Assembly: GCA_000824825.2 (NCBI GenBank) | Contig: LM655200.1 | Location: forward strand, 49,648-113,647 | Reading direction: 5' to 3' | DNA: 64,000 bases | Source: Mesorhizobium sp. ORS 3324 | Lineage (GTDB): Bacteria; Pseudomonadota; Alphaproteobacteria; Rhizobiales; Rhizobiaceae | In this document: piece by piece, positions 8,049-17,500 of the stretch | How positions within the stretch are numbered: the stretch's first letter is position 1 | Layout: every line of letters begins with the position of its first letter | Notes under the pieces: model-generated | Databases searched by the model: none | What the model saw: the letters and a program-made list of their open reading frames with translations, nothing else | What the model was told of the DNA's origin: nothing | Position numbers and translations under genes: made by a program

Positions 8049-8987
8049 TCAATATCTCAATGTCAGCGCCCCGGGCAGAATTTCGAAGGTGGCTGGTATT
8101 CGTCCCGGCGACTCGCCGTCTATGTCGACCAGCGCCGCGTTCTTCTCCGCATCGCCCAGAGGCTCGACCAGCACCTTGCGGCCGCGCAGGATGGTGATCG
8201 CCGGATGGTTGCGGTGACGCCCGCCATAAAGCAGCCGGATGTCGCGGATCAGCCCGAGTTTGTTCGCCGCCCGCACGATGACGATGTCGAACTGTCCGTC
8301 CGAGAGATCGGCGTCGGGCGCGATCATCATGCCGCCGCCGAAGAACTTGCCGTTGGCGACCGCCACCAGCGCCATGCGCGCCTCGACCGGCTCGCCGTCG
8401 TCTATGGTGATCCTCACGTCCTGGAAGCGGTAGCGGAGGAACTCCAGCACCGTGCGCCAGAGGAACAGCGCCTTGGCCGAGACCCGGCCCTTGCGCTTGT
8501 CGGAATTGACCGCGCGATCCGTGACGCCTGAAAGGCCGAGGCTGGCGACGTTGACGAAGTGGCGGCTGGCCAGCGCGCCATGGTCGTCGATGTAGGTGAC
8601 GCGCCCGGCATCGACCTTGCGCGGGCTGGCACCGGCGATGCGTGCCAGCGCTGCCTCGATTTCATCGGGCAGTCCCAATCCGCGCGCGAAGTCGATGCCG
8701 GTGCCGCAGGGCAGCAGCCCGAGCGCGCTCGCCCGGCCGGTCTCATGCTCAGCTTGCAAGAGCCCGTCCGCCACTTCGCTGGCCGTGCCGTCGCCGCCGG
8801 CGGCAATCACCAGATCGCAGCCATCGACCGCCAGGTCCATCGCCAGCCGCTCGGCATCGCCGCTGGTCTGTGTCTCGCGCAGATCGAAATCGCCGAAATG
8901 CTTCCTGAGCGACGCGGCGACCTTGGGCCAGCGCCGCTTGAGCTTGCCGCCCCCCGCAATCGGATTGAGAACCACCCCGACCTTCAA
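8049..8987 (-). CDS. Diacylglycerol kinase-family lipid kinase (YegS/DagK-like)
   Basis: I place the start at TTG 8987 because a strong ribosome site, GGGGGAGG, lies just upstream and the product (312 aa) then begins at the conserved LKVGVVLNPIAGGGKL; an in-frame start at 9104 would add 39 unconserved residues. The nucleotide-binding GGDGT motif appears in VIAAGGDGTASEVADGL, followed by LLPCGTGIDFARGLG, both hallmarks of the DAGK catalytic domain. The C-terminal half is the beta-sandwich domain (GGGMMIAPDADLSDGQFDIVIV). Such enzymes phosphorylate diacylglycerol or related lipids or sphingoid bases at the membrane. It is monocistronic here. Confidence 0.9.
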   Translation of the reverse strand: MKVGVVLNPIAGGGKLKRRWPKVAASLRKHFGDFDLRETQTSGDAERLAMDLAVDGCDLVIAAGGDGTASEVADGLLQAEHETGRASALGLLPCGTGIDFARGLGLPDEIEAALARIAGASPRKVDAGRVTYIDDHGALASRHFVNVASLGLSGVTDRAVNSDKRKGRVSAKALFLWRTVLEFLRYRFQDVRITIDDGEPVEARMALVAVANGKFFGGGMMIAPDADLSDGQFDIVIVRAANKLGLIRDIRLLYGGRHRNHPAITILRGRKVLVEPLGDAEKNAALVDIDGESPGRIPATFEILPGALTLRY

Positions 8988-9329
8988 TCTGACCTCCCCC
9001 GAGGCATGTTGCCTAAAAGCGTACGAAGCAGACGCCCGCAGTTCTTTGCCGGCATTGAAACGCGGGCCGGCGGGCGCGGCAAGGCTCCATCGCTCAACCG
9101 GCACAGAAATACGGGGGCAGGCTGTCTAAGGGGTTTGACCGGAAAATTCCGAGGCTTGTCGCATCGGTCCCCGATAATCCCGCTATCCACAGGTTGGCGG
9201 GCATTCCGCAAAGCCCTTACCCGGCGTACATTGAACCCATCTCAGGCGGCTACCGAACGCCTCGCCGAAAGGCAAAGCGCAAGGCGGATTTCCTGAGGCC
9301 CGCACGACCCGGAACGAGAACAGGTTCGC

Positions 9330-9620
9330 TTGTTGGAGGGACGGCTGTCGGCGGGGCCGCGGAAAGCGTGCGAACGCCGACGGCGGACCGATGCTGCCAT
9401 GAAGGCGGGTGAAACCTTCGATGGCGCGCCGGGGGAAGCCCGCGAGGGCGGAGATCGGCGTGGTCCGGAACGGGCGCTGCCCCTCGGGTGGCGAACTGGC
9501 AGGACCGTCAAAATCAAGGCCGGCCTGGCGCGACGACCTTTACGGAAGTTGCTGCCGCGACCGGTTCCTGATCTGACAGGGAGGCGCTGGGAGAAATCCC
9601 AGCGCCGACTGTCTTTTTGG
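9330..9620 (+). ncRNA. Candidate structured RNA in an 820-base gene-free region
   Basis: Between the lipid kinase start (8987) and the gene at 9812 no convincing protein frame is seen. The + strand from about 9330 to 9620 is rich in complementary segments. GGCGGACCGATGCTGCC near 9380 can pair imperfectly with GGCGGAGATCGGCGTGGTCC near 9450, enclosing small hairpins such as GAAGG..CCTTC and CGGG..CCCG. The region ends in a perfect 10-bp hairpin followed by a T-run. I could not match it to RNase P RNA, tmRNA, SRP RNA or 6S RNA by their signature sequences. It is reported as a candidate only. Confidence 0.35.
9583..9616 (+). terminator. Strong Rho-independent terminator
   Basis: A perfect 10-bp stem, GGCGCTGGGA (9583-9592) and TCCCAGCGCC (9597-9606), encloses a stable GAAA tetraloop. 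GACTGTCTTTTT follows, with the T-run about seven bases after the stem. No protein-coding gene on the + strand ends nearby, so it probably ends a non-coding transcript from the preceding 300 bases. Confidence 0.7.
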
Positions 9621-9811
9621 GCTGCCCCTTCCCCAGCTTTCCGCTGCGGTCTAGACCGCACCAGCGTTTGCCCCTGATGCTTTCCCGTCACAGTCGAAGG
9701 CCAAGCAACCTTCAGCAACACGTCGTCATGCACAATTCACAATCGCGGCCAAATCCCGCCTTGATCCCGGGCGATTGATCCGCTCGGGAACGAATTCAAA
9801 GGGACAGGACC

Positions 9812-10333
9812 GTGATCAAGACCGCCCTTGTCGCCATGACCATCGTCGGCTGCGACTGCGACGCCAAGCTCTGCGAATATCTCGGCGAGACGCCCGCCAA
9901 ATGGGCGACGATCGCCGACTGCGAGGCGGCGATGAAGAGCCAGATGCTGCATCAGCGCAATTTCAACTATCCGCTGGTGTCCGGCATCTGCCGCACCAAG
10001 GGTTCGGCATCGACCTCGGAGCTCGCCGCGAAAGCGTCCGGGCCGGAGCTGAAGCCGATGAGCCGCGTCATCGAACCTATCGCTCCGTTGCCGCCCGAGC
10101 TCGGCCATCGCCCCAGCGTCCCGGTCGGCGCGACGGTGACGGCCAGCGAGACGGAAGCCGCGCGGCCGGTCGCCTTCGAGGCCGCGGTCGACGGCGGCAG
10201 CGCCGTGCTCTACCGCACCAAGGCAGGTTATGCCGTGGTCAAGACCGATCTCGGCCGCGCGGCTACCGCGACTGTCGACATGGCCAAGCGGTCAGCGAAC
10301 TGGCTGGCGGGACTCATGCCGAGCGGGCTGTAG
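9812..10333 (+). CDS. Hypothetical Cys-containing protein, 173 aa
   Basis: The GTG start at 9812 follows GGGACAGGACC. The product starts MIKTALVAMTIVGCDCDAKLCEY. A short hydrophobic N-terminus ending in VGC resembles a weak signal or lipobox, and four Cys lie in the first 35 residues, with one more near 60 (GICRTKG). The C-terminal half is Ala-rich and contains repeated TKAGYAVVKTDL-type sequence. I do not recognise a family; similar small Cys-rich proteins occur in rhizobia. The gene is convergent with the secreted protein gene ending at 10519; a long palindrome lies between them. Confidence 0.6.
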   Translation: MIKTALVAMTIVGCDCDAKLCEYLGETPAKWATIADCEAAMKSQMLHQRNFNYPLVSGICRTKGSASTSELAAKASGPELKPMSRVIEPIAPLPPELGHRPSVPVGATVTASETEAARPVAFEAAVDGGSAVLYRTKAGYAVVKTDLGRAATATVDMAKRSANWLAGLMPSGL

Positions 10334-10347
10334 ACCGGTCTAAGGCA

Positions 10348-10514
10348 TGTTGAGATTCAGGTCAGGCCGAGCCGAAAATGTTGGTTTCCGAGAACCGGCC
10401 TGCGCCGGCCGTAGCCTTAATTTGACTGCTACGCCACGCATGAGTGCTTCGGCCGGCGAAGGCCGGAAGCGCAGGCAGCCGACATTGCAGGCCGGCATCA
10501 CCTGAATCTCAGCA
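10348..10514. repeat. Long imperfect palindromic intergenic element
   Basis: The outer arms are TGAGATTCAGGT (10351-10362) and ACCTGAATCTCA (10500-10511), a perfect 12-bp inverted repeat. Inside, CCGGCCTGCGCCGGCCG around 10400 pairs with a near copy of its complement around 10450-10475. The element fills the space between two convergent genes. A related half-site, TGTTGAGAATGAGGTCAGGC, occurs near 23245, which suggests a dispersed family like the rhizobial RIME-type elements. Confidence 0.7.
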
Positions 10515-10518
10515 CGCC

Positions 10519-11142
10519 TTACAGCTTGACCTTCAGGGTCTCCCAAAACTTGTCGATCATCGGCTGCTCGGTTGCCGCGTCCTGGTCGCCGATGCGCGTG
10601 ATGAACAGCAGCCCCTGATCGGCAAGGCCGAAGCCGACGATCTCGAAATCGGCGCTGTCGGTCCTTGTCTTCACCGTGGCCTTGATTCCGGTCAGTTGCT
10701 TGCCGTCGGCGAGCTTGCGGGTCGTCGGCTGCTGCGTCAGCGTCCCGCCCGCCTGCACCGATTCCTTCGTCATCTCCTGCAGCATCAGCTGGTCGAGCGA
10801 CACCGGGTTCATCTTGCCGTATTCCTGCACAACGACGATGGTGCCGAGGGCCGAAGCCGCCAGGTACTGCGTGATGCTGTCGCCGAGATCCGTCTTGGTG
10901 ACCGAAATCCCGCTCGGATGGACGAAGGAAAAGGTGCCGCCGGAGAAGGTCGCGAAGTCGTTGCGGTCGAGCCTGACCTTGGCCGTCTTGCCGCCCGGCA
11001 AGCGCACATTCGCGTCCTCGCCGGGGTCGATGTCGACCGTCACGCCGTCGATCGTCAGCTTGAAGGCTTTCAGGTCCTCGGCATGTGCGAGCCCGGCGCA
11101 AAGCATGATCGTGGCAAGCGCCGCGGCAAATCTCATTCGCAT
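10519..11142 (-). CDS. Secreted protein of unknown function, 207 aa
   Basis: The start is ATG 11142, preceded by GGAGAGGACGGGAC; an in-frame start at 11292 would place 50 basic residues before the signal peptide. The product begins MRMRFAAALATIMLCAGLAHAED, a clear Sec signal peptide with AHA-E cleavage. The mature domain of ~185 residues is mixed alpha/beta (VRLPGGKTAKVRLDRND, QYLAASALGTIVVVQEYG). It has no Cys after cleavage. I do not recognise the family. It is monocistronic and convergent with the gene at 9812, separated by the long palindrome. Confidence 0.75.
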   Translation of the reverse strand: MRMRFAAALATIMLCAGLAHAEDLKAFKLTIDGVTVDIDPGEDANVRLPGGKTAKVRLDRNDFATFSGGTFSFVHPSGISVTKTDLGDSITQYLAASALGTIVVVQEYGKMNPVSLDQLMLQEMTKESVQAGGTLTQQPTTRKLADGKQLTGIKATVKTRTDSADFEIVGFGLADQGLLFITRIGDQDAATEQPMIDKFWETLKVKL

Positions 11143-11397
11143 GTCCCGTCCTCTCCGAGCAGTGTTCGATGCTTGCCGCACGTCCCCGCGACAACCAGAA
11201 CCGCGTGCGTTCCCCTTACCATCCTTTCGTGACCGATAACGCGACCACTCGGCAAAAACCATAGGTCGGAGCGCGGCCGATGAGCCTGACATTGGTCGAG
11301 TGGCGCCTGCAATAGCGAGAAATCTCGACGCCGCCCCCCGATTGATAATGCCGGCAGGTTGCGGGAAGATCGTGGCTAGTTGGAGTTGGGGGGCTTC

Positions 11398-11892
11398 ATG
11401 ACCTTGGCCGTTCGCGTCGCACTGTGCCTATTGCTGGCGCTCTCTCCTTTGCCTGCTCGAGCGCAGGGCGCCGACCACGATGACGACAAGACGGTGATGG
11501 TGGCCCCTGACGATGCTGAGATGGCGGCGGCGATAGCGCGGGCACGATCCAGCCTGGACGACTTCCTGGCTTTGTCCGAAGCGCCGCCACCTGGAACCGG
11601 CAAGTTCAAGCTGAAGGTCATGATCGTCGACGGGAATGTGACGGAGCATTTCTGGGTCATCCCCTTCAAGCGGACCGCCACCGGCTTTGTCGGCATATTG
11701 GCGAATGAGCCGGAACTCGTTCACAACGTCGTCTTCGGCCAGAACATCAAGTTCACGCGGGACGATATTTCCGACTGGGGATACACCAGGAACGGCCATC
11801 AGGTCGGCAGCTTCACCGTCTGCGTGATGTTCAAGAAAATGTCGAAGGAAGAGGCCGATTACATGCGCACCCAATACGGCTTCGACTGCTGA
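11398..11892 (+). CDS. Exported DUF2314-like protein, 164 aa
   Basis: The ATG at 11398 follows GGAGTTGGGGGG; an in-frame TTG at 11380 is less likely. A signal peptide (MTLAVRVALCLLLALSPLPARAQG) is followed by a domain with the pattern AIARARSSLDDFL, FKLKVMI, EHFWVIPF, GFVGILANEP and DDISDWGYTRNGHQVGS. This pattern matches the DUF2314 (YegJ-type) family, whose role is unknown. The last residues CVMFKKM..YGFDC carry two Cys. The gene is single, flanked by oppositely oriented genes. Annotation as DUF2314 is from recall of the family pattern and should be moderately reliable. Confidence 0.75.
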   Translation: MTLAVRVALCLLLALSPLPARAQGADHDDDKTVMVAPDDAEMAAAIARARSSLDDFLALSEAPPPGTGKFKLKVMIVDGNVTEHFWVIPFKRTATGFVGILANEPELVHNVVFGQNIKFTRDDISDWGYTRNGHQVGSFTVCVMFKKMSKEEADYMRTQYGFDC

Positions 11893-11940
11893 ACGGCATG
11901 CATCGCAGTGGCCGGCTGGGATCGTTCAGCAGTCGGCTGG

Positions 11941-12981
11941 TCAGCCGGAAAAGATCGCGCCCAGGCGTTGCGCAACTTTCCGCTTCAATGACCCCTCCAG
12001 CGCATCCACCGGTAGCAGCCGCTCGTGGCGCCCCCTGCGCAGCCGCATGAAGGGGTGCAGTTTATAGGCGGCAATCGCGCCGCGCGCGGCGGGCTCGGTG
12101 CTGACGTCGACGACAAGGATCGAGCCGATCCGGCCAGGCCATGGCTGCCTGGCAAAGGCCGTGCCGAGGAAATCGCCCAGGCCGTAGGCGACGAGCGTAT
12201 CGCCGATACGCTCGACCGGCTGCACCACATGGGCGTGGTGGCCGGCAATCAGCCGCACACCATAGCTCGCCAGCCGCCGAGCTAGCGCCCGCGTTGCAGA
12301 TCTCGGAAAATGCCGGAACTCCCAATCCCAATGCGGCACGGCGCAGAGCAATTCGACATCCGAGATGGTCTCGCCCGGCCATTGCGCCGGATCGCCCGCC
12401 ATCGAAACCCGCGCTCGAAATTCGGCTTCGCCGGCATTGCGCCAAAGCGTGAAGGCGGCGAAGCCGATCGTCAGCGGCCCGGCTGTATGATGCTGGACCG
12501 GTCCCCCAGCCGTGGTGCCGATGGTGCGAATGCCAAGCCGCCTCAGCGCCGCGACCGTCTCCTCGAAGCCGGCAACGCCCTGGTCGAGCACATGATTGTT
12601 GGCAAGCGACAGCACCAGCTTGTCGCGGGCAATCCCGACGGCCGCCAGCGCGTCCGCCAGGAAGCGTTCGGTCATCGCGTGATGCGTTCCGAGCCGCGTG
12701 CCCATCACCGCTCTCGGCCGCTCGACGATCGGGCTTTCGCAATTGCCGACCACGAGATCGGCCGAAGCGAGCAGCCCCGCGATCGCAGGGTCGCATTCCG
12801 GCGCCGCGCGATGGGCGACCGCCGAAATGTCGCCGATGAAGGCAAGCCGCACCGTCCGCGCCGGGCGCGGATCGATCAGCGTCGCCGCCGGCGCCGCGAA
12901 GCCGTTCCTGTCGCCGCCAAGCGACGGTTTCAGGAAGTACGGCAGCCAAGACAATTTGTAGGAGAGCGGATAGTTCGACAC
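11941..12981 (-). CDS. CapA-family (PGA_cap) metallophosphatase-like protein
   Basis: The 346-residue protein carries the CapA/poly-gamma-glutamate synthesis domain: AFIGDISA (residues 47-54), VVGNCESPIVER, LSLANNHVLDQGVAGFEET and AGHHAHVVQPVERIGDTLVAYGLGDF. These are the GD, GNxE, NNH and GHxH metal motifs of the calcineurin-like phosphoesterase fold. In Bacillus, CapA works in poly-gamma-glutamate export, but most proteobacterial homologues stand alone and have unknown substrates. No other cap genes lie nearby, so a capsule role cannot be claimed. It is divergent from the EF-hand protein gene at 13137. Confidence 0.88.
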   Translation of the reverse strand: MSNYPLSYKLSWLPYFLKPSLGGDRNGFAAPAATLIDPRPARTVRLAFIGDISAVAHRAAPECDPAIAGLLASADLVVGNCESPIVERPRAVMGTRLGTHHAMTERFLADALAAVGIARDKLVLSLANNHVLDQGVAGFEETVAALRRLGIRTIGTTAGGPVQHHTAGPLTIGFAAFTLWRNAGEAEFRARVSMAGDPAQWPGETISDVELLCAVPHWDWEFRHFPRSATRALARRLASYGVRLIAGHHAHVVQPVERIGDTLVAYGLGDFLGTAFARQPWPGRIGSILVVDVSTEPAARGAIAAYKLHPFMRLRRGRHERLLPVDALEGSLKRKVAQRLGAIFSG

Positions 12982-13136
12982 GCGATGCCCATTCGTTTGT
13001 CCTGTGTGTAGACCGTTCCTCGGACAGGTTGAAGCCGGTCCCAGAGGCTCTCGGCGATCGGCAAATCTCCCTCAGTCACACAGGCGCTCTCGGCCAAACA
13101 GGTGTATGGTCGCCACACTGTAAGGGGAGGATGACG

Positions 13137-14393
13137 ATGACGCGCTTAGCTGGCATTGTGGTTGCCGCCTTGTTTCTTTGCCTGCCGATCTCGTCAGCCG
13201 CCGCGGAAATGCCGAGCGCCGCAAAAACGCTGTTCGAGGCGAAAGCCGTTTCGGAGCGAAACACCGCCCTGTCCGCTCTGGAGGCAGCAGCCCCTAGCGA
13301 TCCGGCGTCGGCCTATGCCGCCGGCGCCGGCGAATTCTTCACTGCCCTGGAAATCCTGGCCAGCGGTCTCCACCGCCACGGTTTCGAGAGTCCGCAATCC
13401 TTCATGTTGCCGCTGATGCGGCTGCCGGTGCCGGACAATCCCAATCCGCAGCCGCTGACCTACGAAGGATTCCGCGCCATCCTGGTCGCCTTTCGCGACC
13501 GGCTGGAGAAATCCGCCGCCACGCTGGGTTCCGTAGCCGCCGATGCCGATATCGGCATGGTGGTCGACCTCACCCATGCCGGCATCGATCTCAATGAGGA
13601 TGGCAACATCGCGCCGGACGAAAGCATTGGCGCGATCATGGCCTCGCTCTCACGCGGCGGCATCGACACGAGGGATGGCGCACCGCAGCTTACCTTCCGC
13701 TTCGACCGCGCCGACGGCTATTGGCTGCAGGGCTACGCCGAGTTCCTGATGGCCCAGGCCGATTTCTGGCTGGCGCATGATTTCAGGACCATGTTCGACG
13801 GCTCCTTCCACATGCTGTTCCCGCGCGCGAAACTGCCGCTGCAGGACACGCTGGTGCCGCCGGACGGCGGCATGAGCGGCAGCATCTTTGCCTCGGAGTG
13901 GCGCTTCGCCGACTTCATCTCACTGGTGCATCTCGTCAACTGGCCGGTGATCGAGCCGGAGCGCCGGCAAGCCGCGCGCCGGCATCTTCTGGAGATGATC
14001 CGGCTTTCGCGTGAGGACTGGAAAGCGATCCGCGCCGAGACCGACAACGACCGCGAATGGCTGCCGGGACCGCAGCAGAAGGGCGTCAACCCGCTCACCG
14101 GTCTCGAGGTCGGCGAGGAGCAGGTCCAGGCATGGCTCGCCGCCCTGACCATGGCCGAGGACCTTCTCGAAGGCCGCGTGCTGCTGCCGCATTTCCGCAT
14201 CGCCGGCAAGGGCATCAACATGAAGCGCTTCTTCGACGAGCCGAAACCGTTCGACCTCGTCCTGTCGATCACCGGCCCGGCAATCGCGCCTTATCTAGAA
14301 AGCGGCAAAATCCTCACCAGCGATGATTTCGACCAGATCCAGCGCGAGTTCGGCGGCGCTGGCTTTCTGACCTTCGCGCTGTGGTTCAATTGA
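13137..14393 (+). CDS. Secreted protein with an EF-hand calcium-binding loop, 418 aa
   Basis: AAGGGGAGG at 13122-13130 sets the start at ATG 13137 rather than the abutting ATG 13131. The protein begins MTRLAGIVVAALFLCLPISSAAAE, a Sec signal peptide. Residues 151-162 read DLNEDGNIAPDE, which matches a canonical 12-residue EF-hand loop (Asp1, Asn3, Asp5, Gly6, Ile8, Glu12). The rest is mostly alpha-helical with Trp- and Phe-rich segments (YWLQGYAEFLMAQADFW). I do not recognise the overall family. It probably binds calcium outside the cytoplasmic membrane. It is divergent from the CapA-like gene. Confidence 0.8.
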   Translation: MTRLAGIVVAALFLCLPISSAAAEMPSAAKTLFEAKAVSERNTALSALEAAAPSDPASAYAAGAGEFFTALEILASGLHRHGFESPQSFMLPLMRLPVPDNPNPQPLTYEGFRAILVAFRDRLEKSAATLGSVAADADIGMVVDLTHAGIDLNEDGNIAPDESIGAIMASLSRGGIDTRDGAPQLTFRFDRADGYWLQGYAEFLMAQADFWLAHDFRTMFDGSFHMLFPRAKLPLQDTLVPPDGGMSGSIFASEWRFADFISLVHLVNWPVIEPERRQAARRHLLEMIRLSREDWKAIRAETDNDREWLPGPQQKGVNPLTGLEVGEEQVQAWLAALTMAEDLLEGRVLLPHFRIAGKGINMKRFFDEPKPFDLVLSITGPAIAPYLESGKILTSDDFDQIQREFGGAGFLTFALWFN

Positions 14394-14417
14394 GGTCGAG
14401 CACCCCAGGCGTGACGC

Positions 14418-14445
14418 CGCTGCTGACAGCCTTCTGTCAGCAGCG
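14418..14445. terminator. Perfect 12-bp hairpin between the EF-hand gene and uvrB
   Basis: CGCTGCTGACAG (14418-14429) and CTGTCAGCAGCG (14434-14445) form a perfect stem with a CCTT loop. It lies 24 bases after the stop at 14393. There is no clear T-run on the + strand, so it may act as an mRNA-stabilising hairpin or a Rho-assisted terminator. Confidence 0.5.
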
Positions 14446-14513
14446 TCCGCGCGGCGTGCCAGCCATTTCACTCCGCTCTTTCCATTTCCACCGAGTCCTC
14501 CCATATTCGGGCC

Positions 14514-17500
14514 ATGGCCAAAACCCCTGACAAGAAGACGCCCTCGCAAGATGGCGCGCCGAAGCGGCGCAGCCCGCTGACCGAATTCCTCGACGCTGCC
14601 GAGCCGCTGAAGCCCGGCGGCTTTTCCGAGGCGCCGCAGAGCGAATTCTCCGGCGCGCCGCTGACCGGCTCGATCTCCGATTGGGCCGGGCAGATCGCGC
14701 GCGAGGCGGAAAGGCAGCCGAAGGCAAAAACGCCGAAGAAGATCCCGGAACGCTCGTCAGCGCCCGGACGCACGGCGCGCGGCACCTCGATGGGCGGCGC
14801 GGCCTCGGCGAAGGAACGGGCGGCCGCCGGCCTCAATCCGGTGCCCGGCCTCGACATCAGCCTGGAGGATGCCGAGACGGTTTCCTCGAGCGGCGTCACT
14901 GCGACCGTCGCCGCGCTGTCGAAGCTGATCGAGTCCGGCAATCCGCTGCACAAGGACGGCCAGCTCTGGACGCCGCACCGCCCGGCACGGCCTGAGAAGT
15001 CCGAAGGCGGCATCGCCATCAAGATGGTCTCGGATTTCCAGCCGGCCGGCGATCAGCCGACCGCGATCAAGGACCTCGTCGAAGGCATCGAGCAGAACGA
15101 CCGCACCCAGGTGCTGCTCGGCGTCACCGGCTCTGGCAAGACCTTCACCATGGCCAAGGTGATCGAAGAGACGCAGCGCCCTGCCCTGATCCTGGCGCCC
15201 AACAAGACGCTGGCCGCGCAGCTCTATGCCGAGTTCAAGAAGTTCTTCCCGGACAACGCGGTCGAATATTTCGTCTCCTACTACGACTACTACCAGCCGG
15301 AAGCCTACGTCCCGCGCACCGACACCTATATCGAGAAGGAATCCTCGATCAACGAGCAGATCGACCGCATGCGCCACTCGGCGACGCGCTCGTTGCTGGA
15401 GCGCGACGACGTCATCATCGTCGCTTCCGTGTCCTGCATCTACGGCATCGGCTCGGTCGAGACCTACACGGCCATGACCTTCCAAATGCAGGTCGGCGAC
15501 CGGCTCGACCAGCGCGCTTTGCTCGCCGACCTCGTCGCCCAGCAGTACAAGCGCCAGGACGTCAACTTCGTGCGCGGCTCCTTCCGCGTGCGCGGCGACA
15601 CGATCGAAATCTTCCCGGCCCACCTCGAGGACCGCGCCTGGCGCATCTCGATGTTCGGCGACGAGATCGAGGCGATCACCGAGTTCGACCCGCTGACCGG
15701 CCAGAAGACCGGCGAGCTGAAGAGCGTCAAGATCTACGCCAACTCGCACTATGTGACGCCGCGCCCGACCTTGAATCAGGCCATCAAGTCGATCAGGGAA
15801 GAGCTGAAATACCGCCTGCAAGAGCTTGAAAAGGCTGGCCGACTGCTGGAGGCCCAGAGGCTGGAGCAGCGCACCCGCTTCGATCTCGAGATGCTGGAGG
15901 CGACCGGTTCCTGCGCCGGCATCGAGAACTATTCGCGCTACCTCACCGGACGTCAGCCGGGCGAGCCGCCGCCGACGCTGTTCGAGTATGTGCCGGACAA
16001 CGCGCTGATCTTCATCGACGAAAGCCACGTCACCGTGCCGCAGATCGGCGGCATGTATCGCGGCGACTTCCGCCGCAAGGCGACGTTGGCCGAGTACGGC
16101 TTCCGCCTGCCTTCCTGCATGGACAACCGGCCGCTGCGCTTCGAGGAATGGGACGCCATGCGCCCGCTGTCGATCGCCGTCTCGGCGACGCCGGGCGGCT
16201 GGGAACTCGACCAGTCCGGCGGCGTCTTCGCCGAGCAGGTGATCCGCCCGACCGGCCTCATCGACCCGCCGGTCGAGGTGCGTCCGGCCAAGAGCCAGGT
16301 CGACGATGTCGTCGGCGAGATCCGTGAGACAACCAGGCTGGGTTACCGCACGCTGGTCACGGTGCTCACCAAGCGCATGGCCGAGGACCTCACCGAATAT
16401 CTGCACGAGAACGGCATCCGCGTCCGCTACATGCACTCCGACATCGACACGTTGGAGCGCATCGAGATCCTGCGCGACCTGCGTCTCGGCGCCTTCGACG
16501 TGCTGGTCGGCATCAACCTCTTGCGCGAGGGCCTCGACATTCCCGAATGCGGCTTCGTCGCCATCCTCGACGCCGACAAGGAAGGGTTTTTGCGCTCGGA
16601 AACCTCGCTGATCCAGACCATCGGCCGCGCCGCCCGCAATGTCGACGGCAAGGTCATCCTCTATGCCGACCAGGTCACCGGCTCGATGGAACGGGCGATG
16701 GCGGAGACCAACCGCCGCCGCGAGAAGCAGATGGAATGGAACGCGGCCAACGGCATCACGCCGGAATCGGTGAAGTCGCGCATCGCCGACATCCTCGATT
16801 CGGTCTACGAGAAGGACCACGTGCGCGCCGACATCTCGCAGTTCACCGACGATGCCGGTGCGATGATCGGCAACAACCTCAAGACTCATCTCGAGGCATT
16901 GGACAAGCAGATGCGCGACGCCGCCGCCAATCTCGACTTCGAGAAGGCCGCCCGCATCCGCGACGAGATCAAGCGGCTGCGCGATATGGAGCTTGCCATC
17001 TCGGACGACCCGCTGGCGCGCGAGGTGGAAAGCCAAAGCCCTGCCTCAGGCCGCGAAAAGGGCAAGCACAACAAAGGCGTGGCCAGACATCGTACCGCCG
17101 AGGAACAGGAGCGTTTCCGCAGGCTCGATGAAGCACGCGCCGCCGAAGAGTCGGCCAGGGCCGCTCGGCCCAACATGTTCCGCAAGCCGCATCTCGACGA
17201 GATGGGCGCCGACGGCGCGGTACCGGCAAAGAAGCCGCTGTTCGCCAAACCGTCGCTGGACGCCATGGGTCCGGGAACCGACACGGCCACGCCAGCCAGC
17301 GCCATCTCGCGCTCGCTGTTCAAGAAGCAGTCGGCGCAGGAAGCGCATGGCTCCGATTTCGGCATCCCCGGCGACCGTACCAAGCCGTTGTTCAGGAAAA
17401 ACTCACTCGACGAGATGACGGTGCGGCGCACGGAGAAGCCTGTCGAAGGAAAAAAGCCGGCGAAGCCACAGCCGATCTCCCCCGAAGTGGGGGCCGGCAG

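Noticed and set aside
9242..9733. Minus-strand frame of 163 codons in the gene-free region
   Set aside because: Arg/Ser/Pro-rich composition typical of random GC-rich frames, with no ribosome site. The terminator on the other strand argues for a non-coding + transcript.
14394..14513. LexA/SOS box upstream of uvrB
   Set aside because: I looked for GTTC-N7-GTTC or GAAC-N7-GAAC patterns near the start and found none.
14757..17036. Open frame of ~760 codons on the minus strand opposite uvrB
   Set aside because: It is a mirror frame of a GC-rich gene, with Val/Asp/Arg-biased composition and no recognisable domain, whereas the + strand encodes an unmistakable UvrB.
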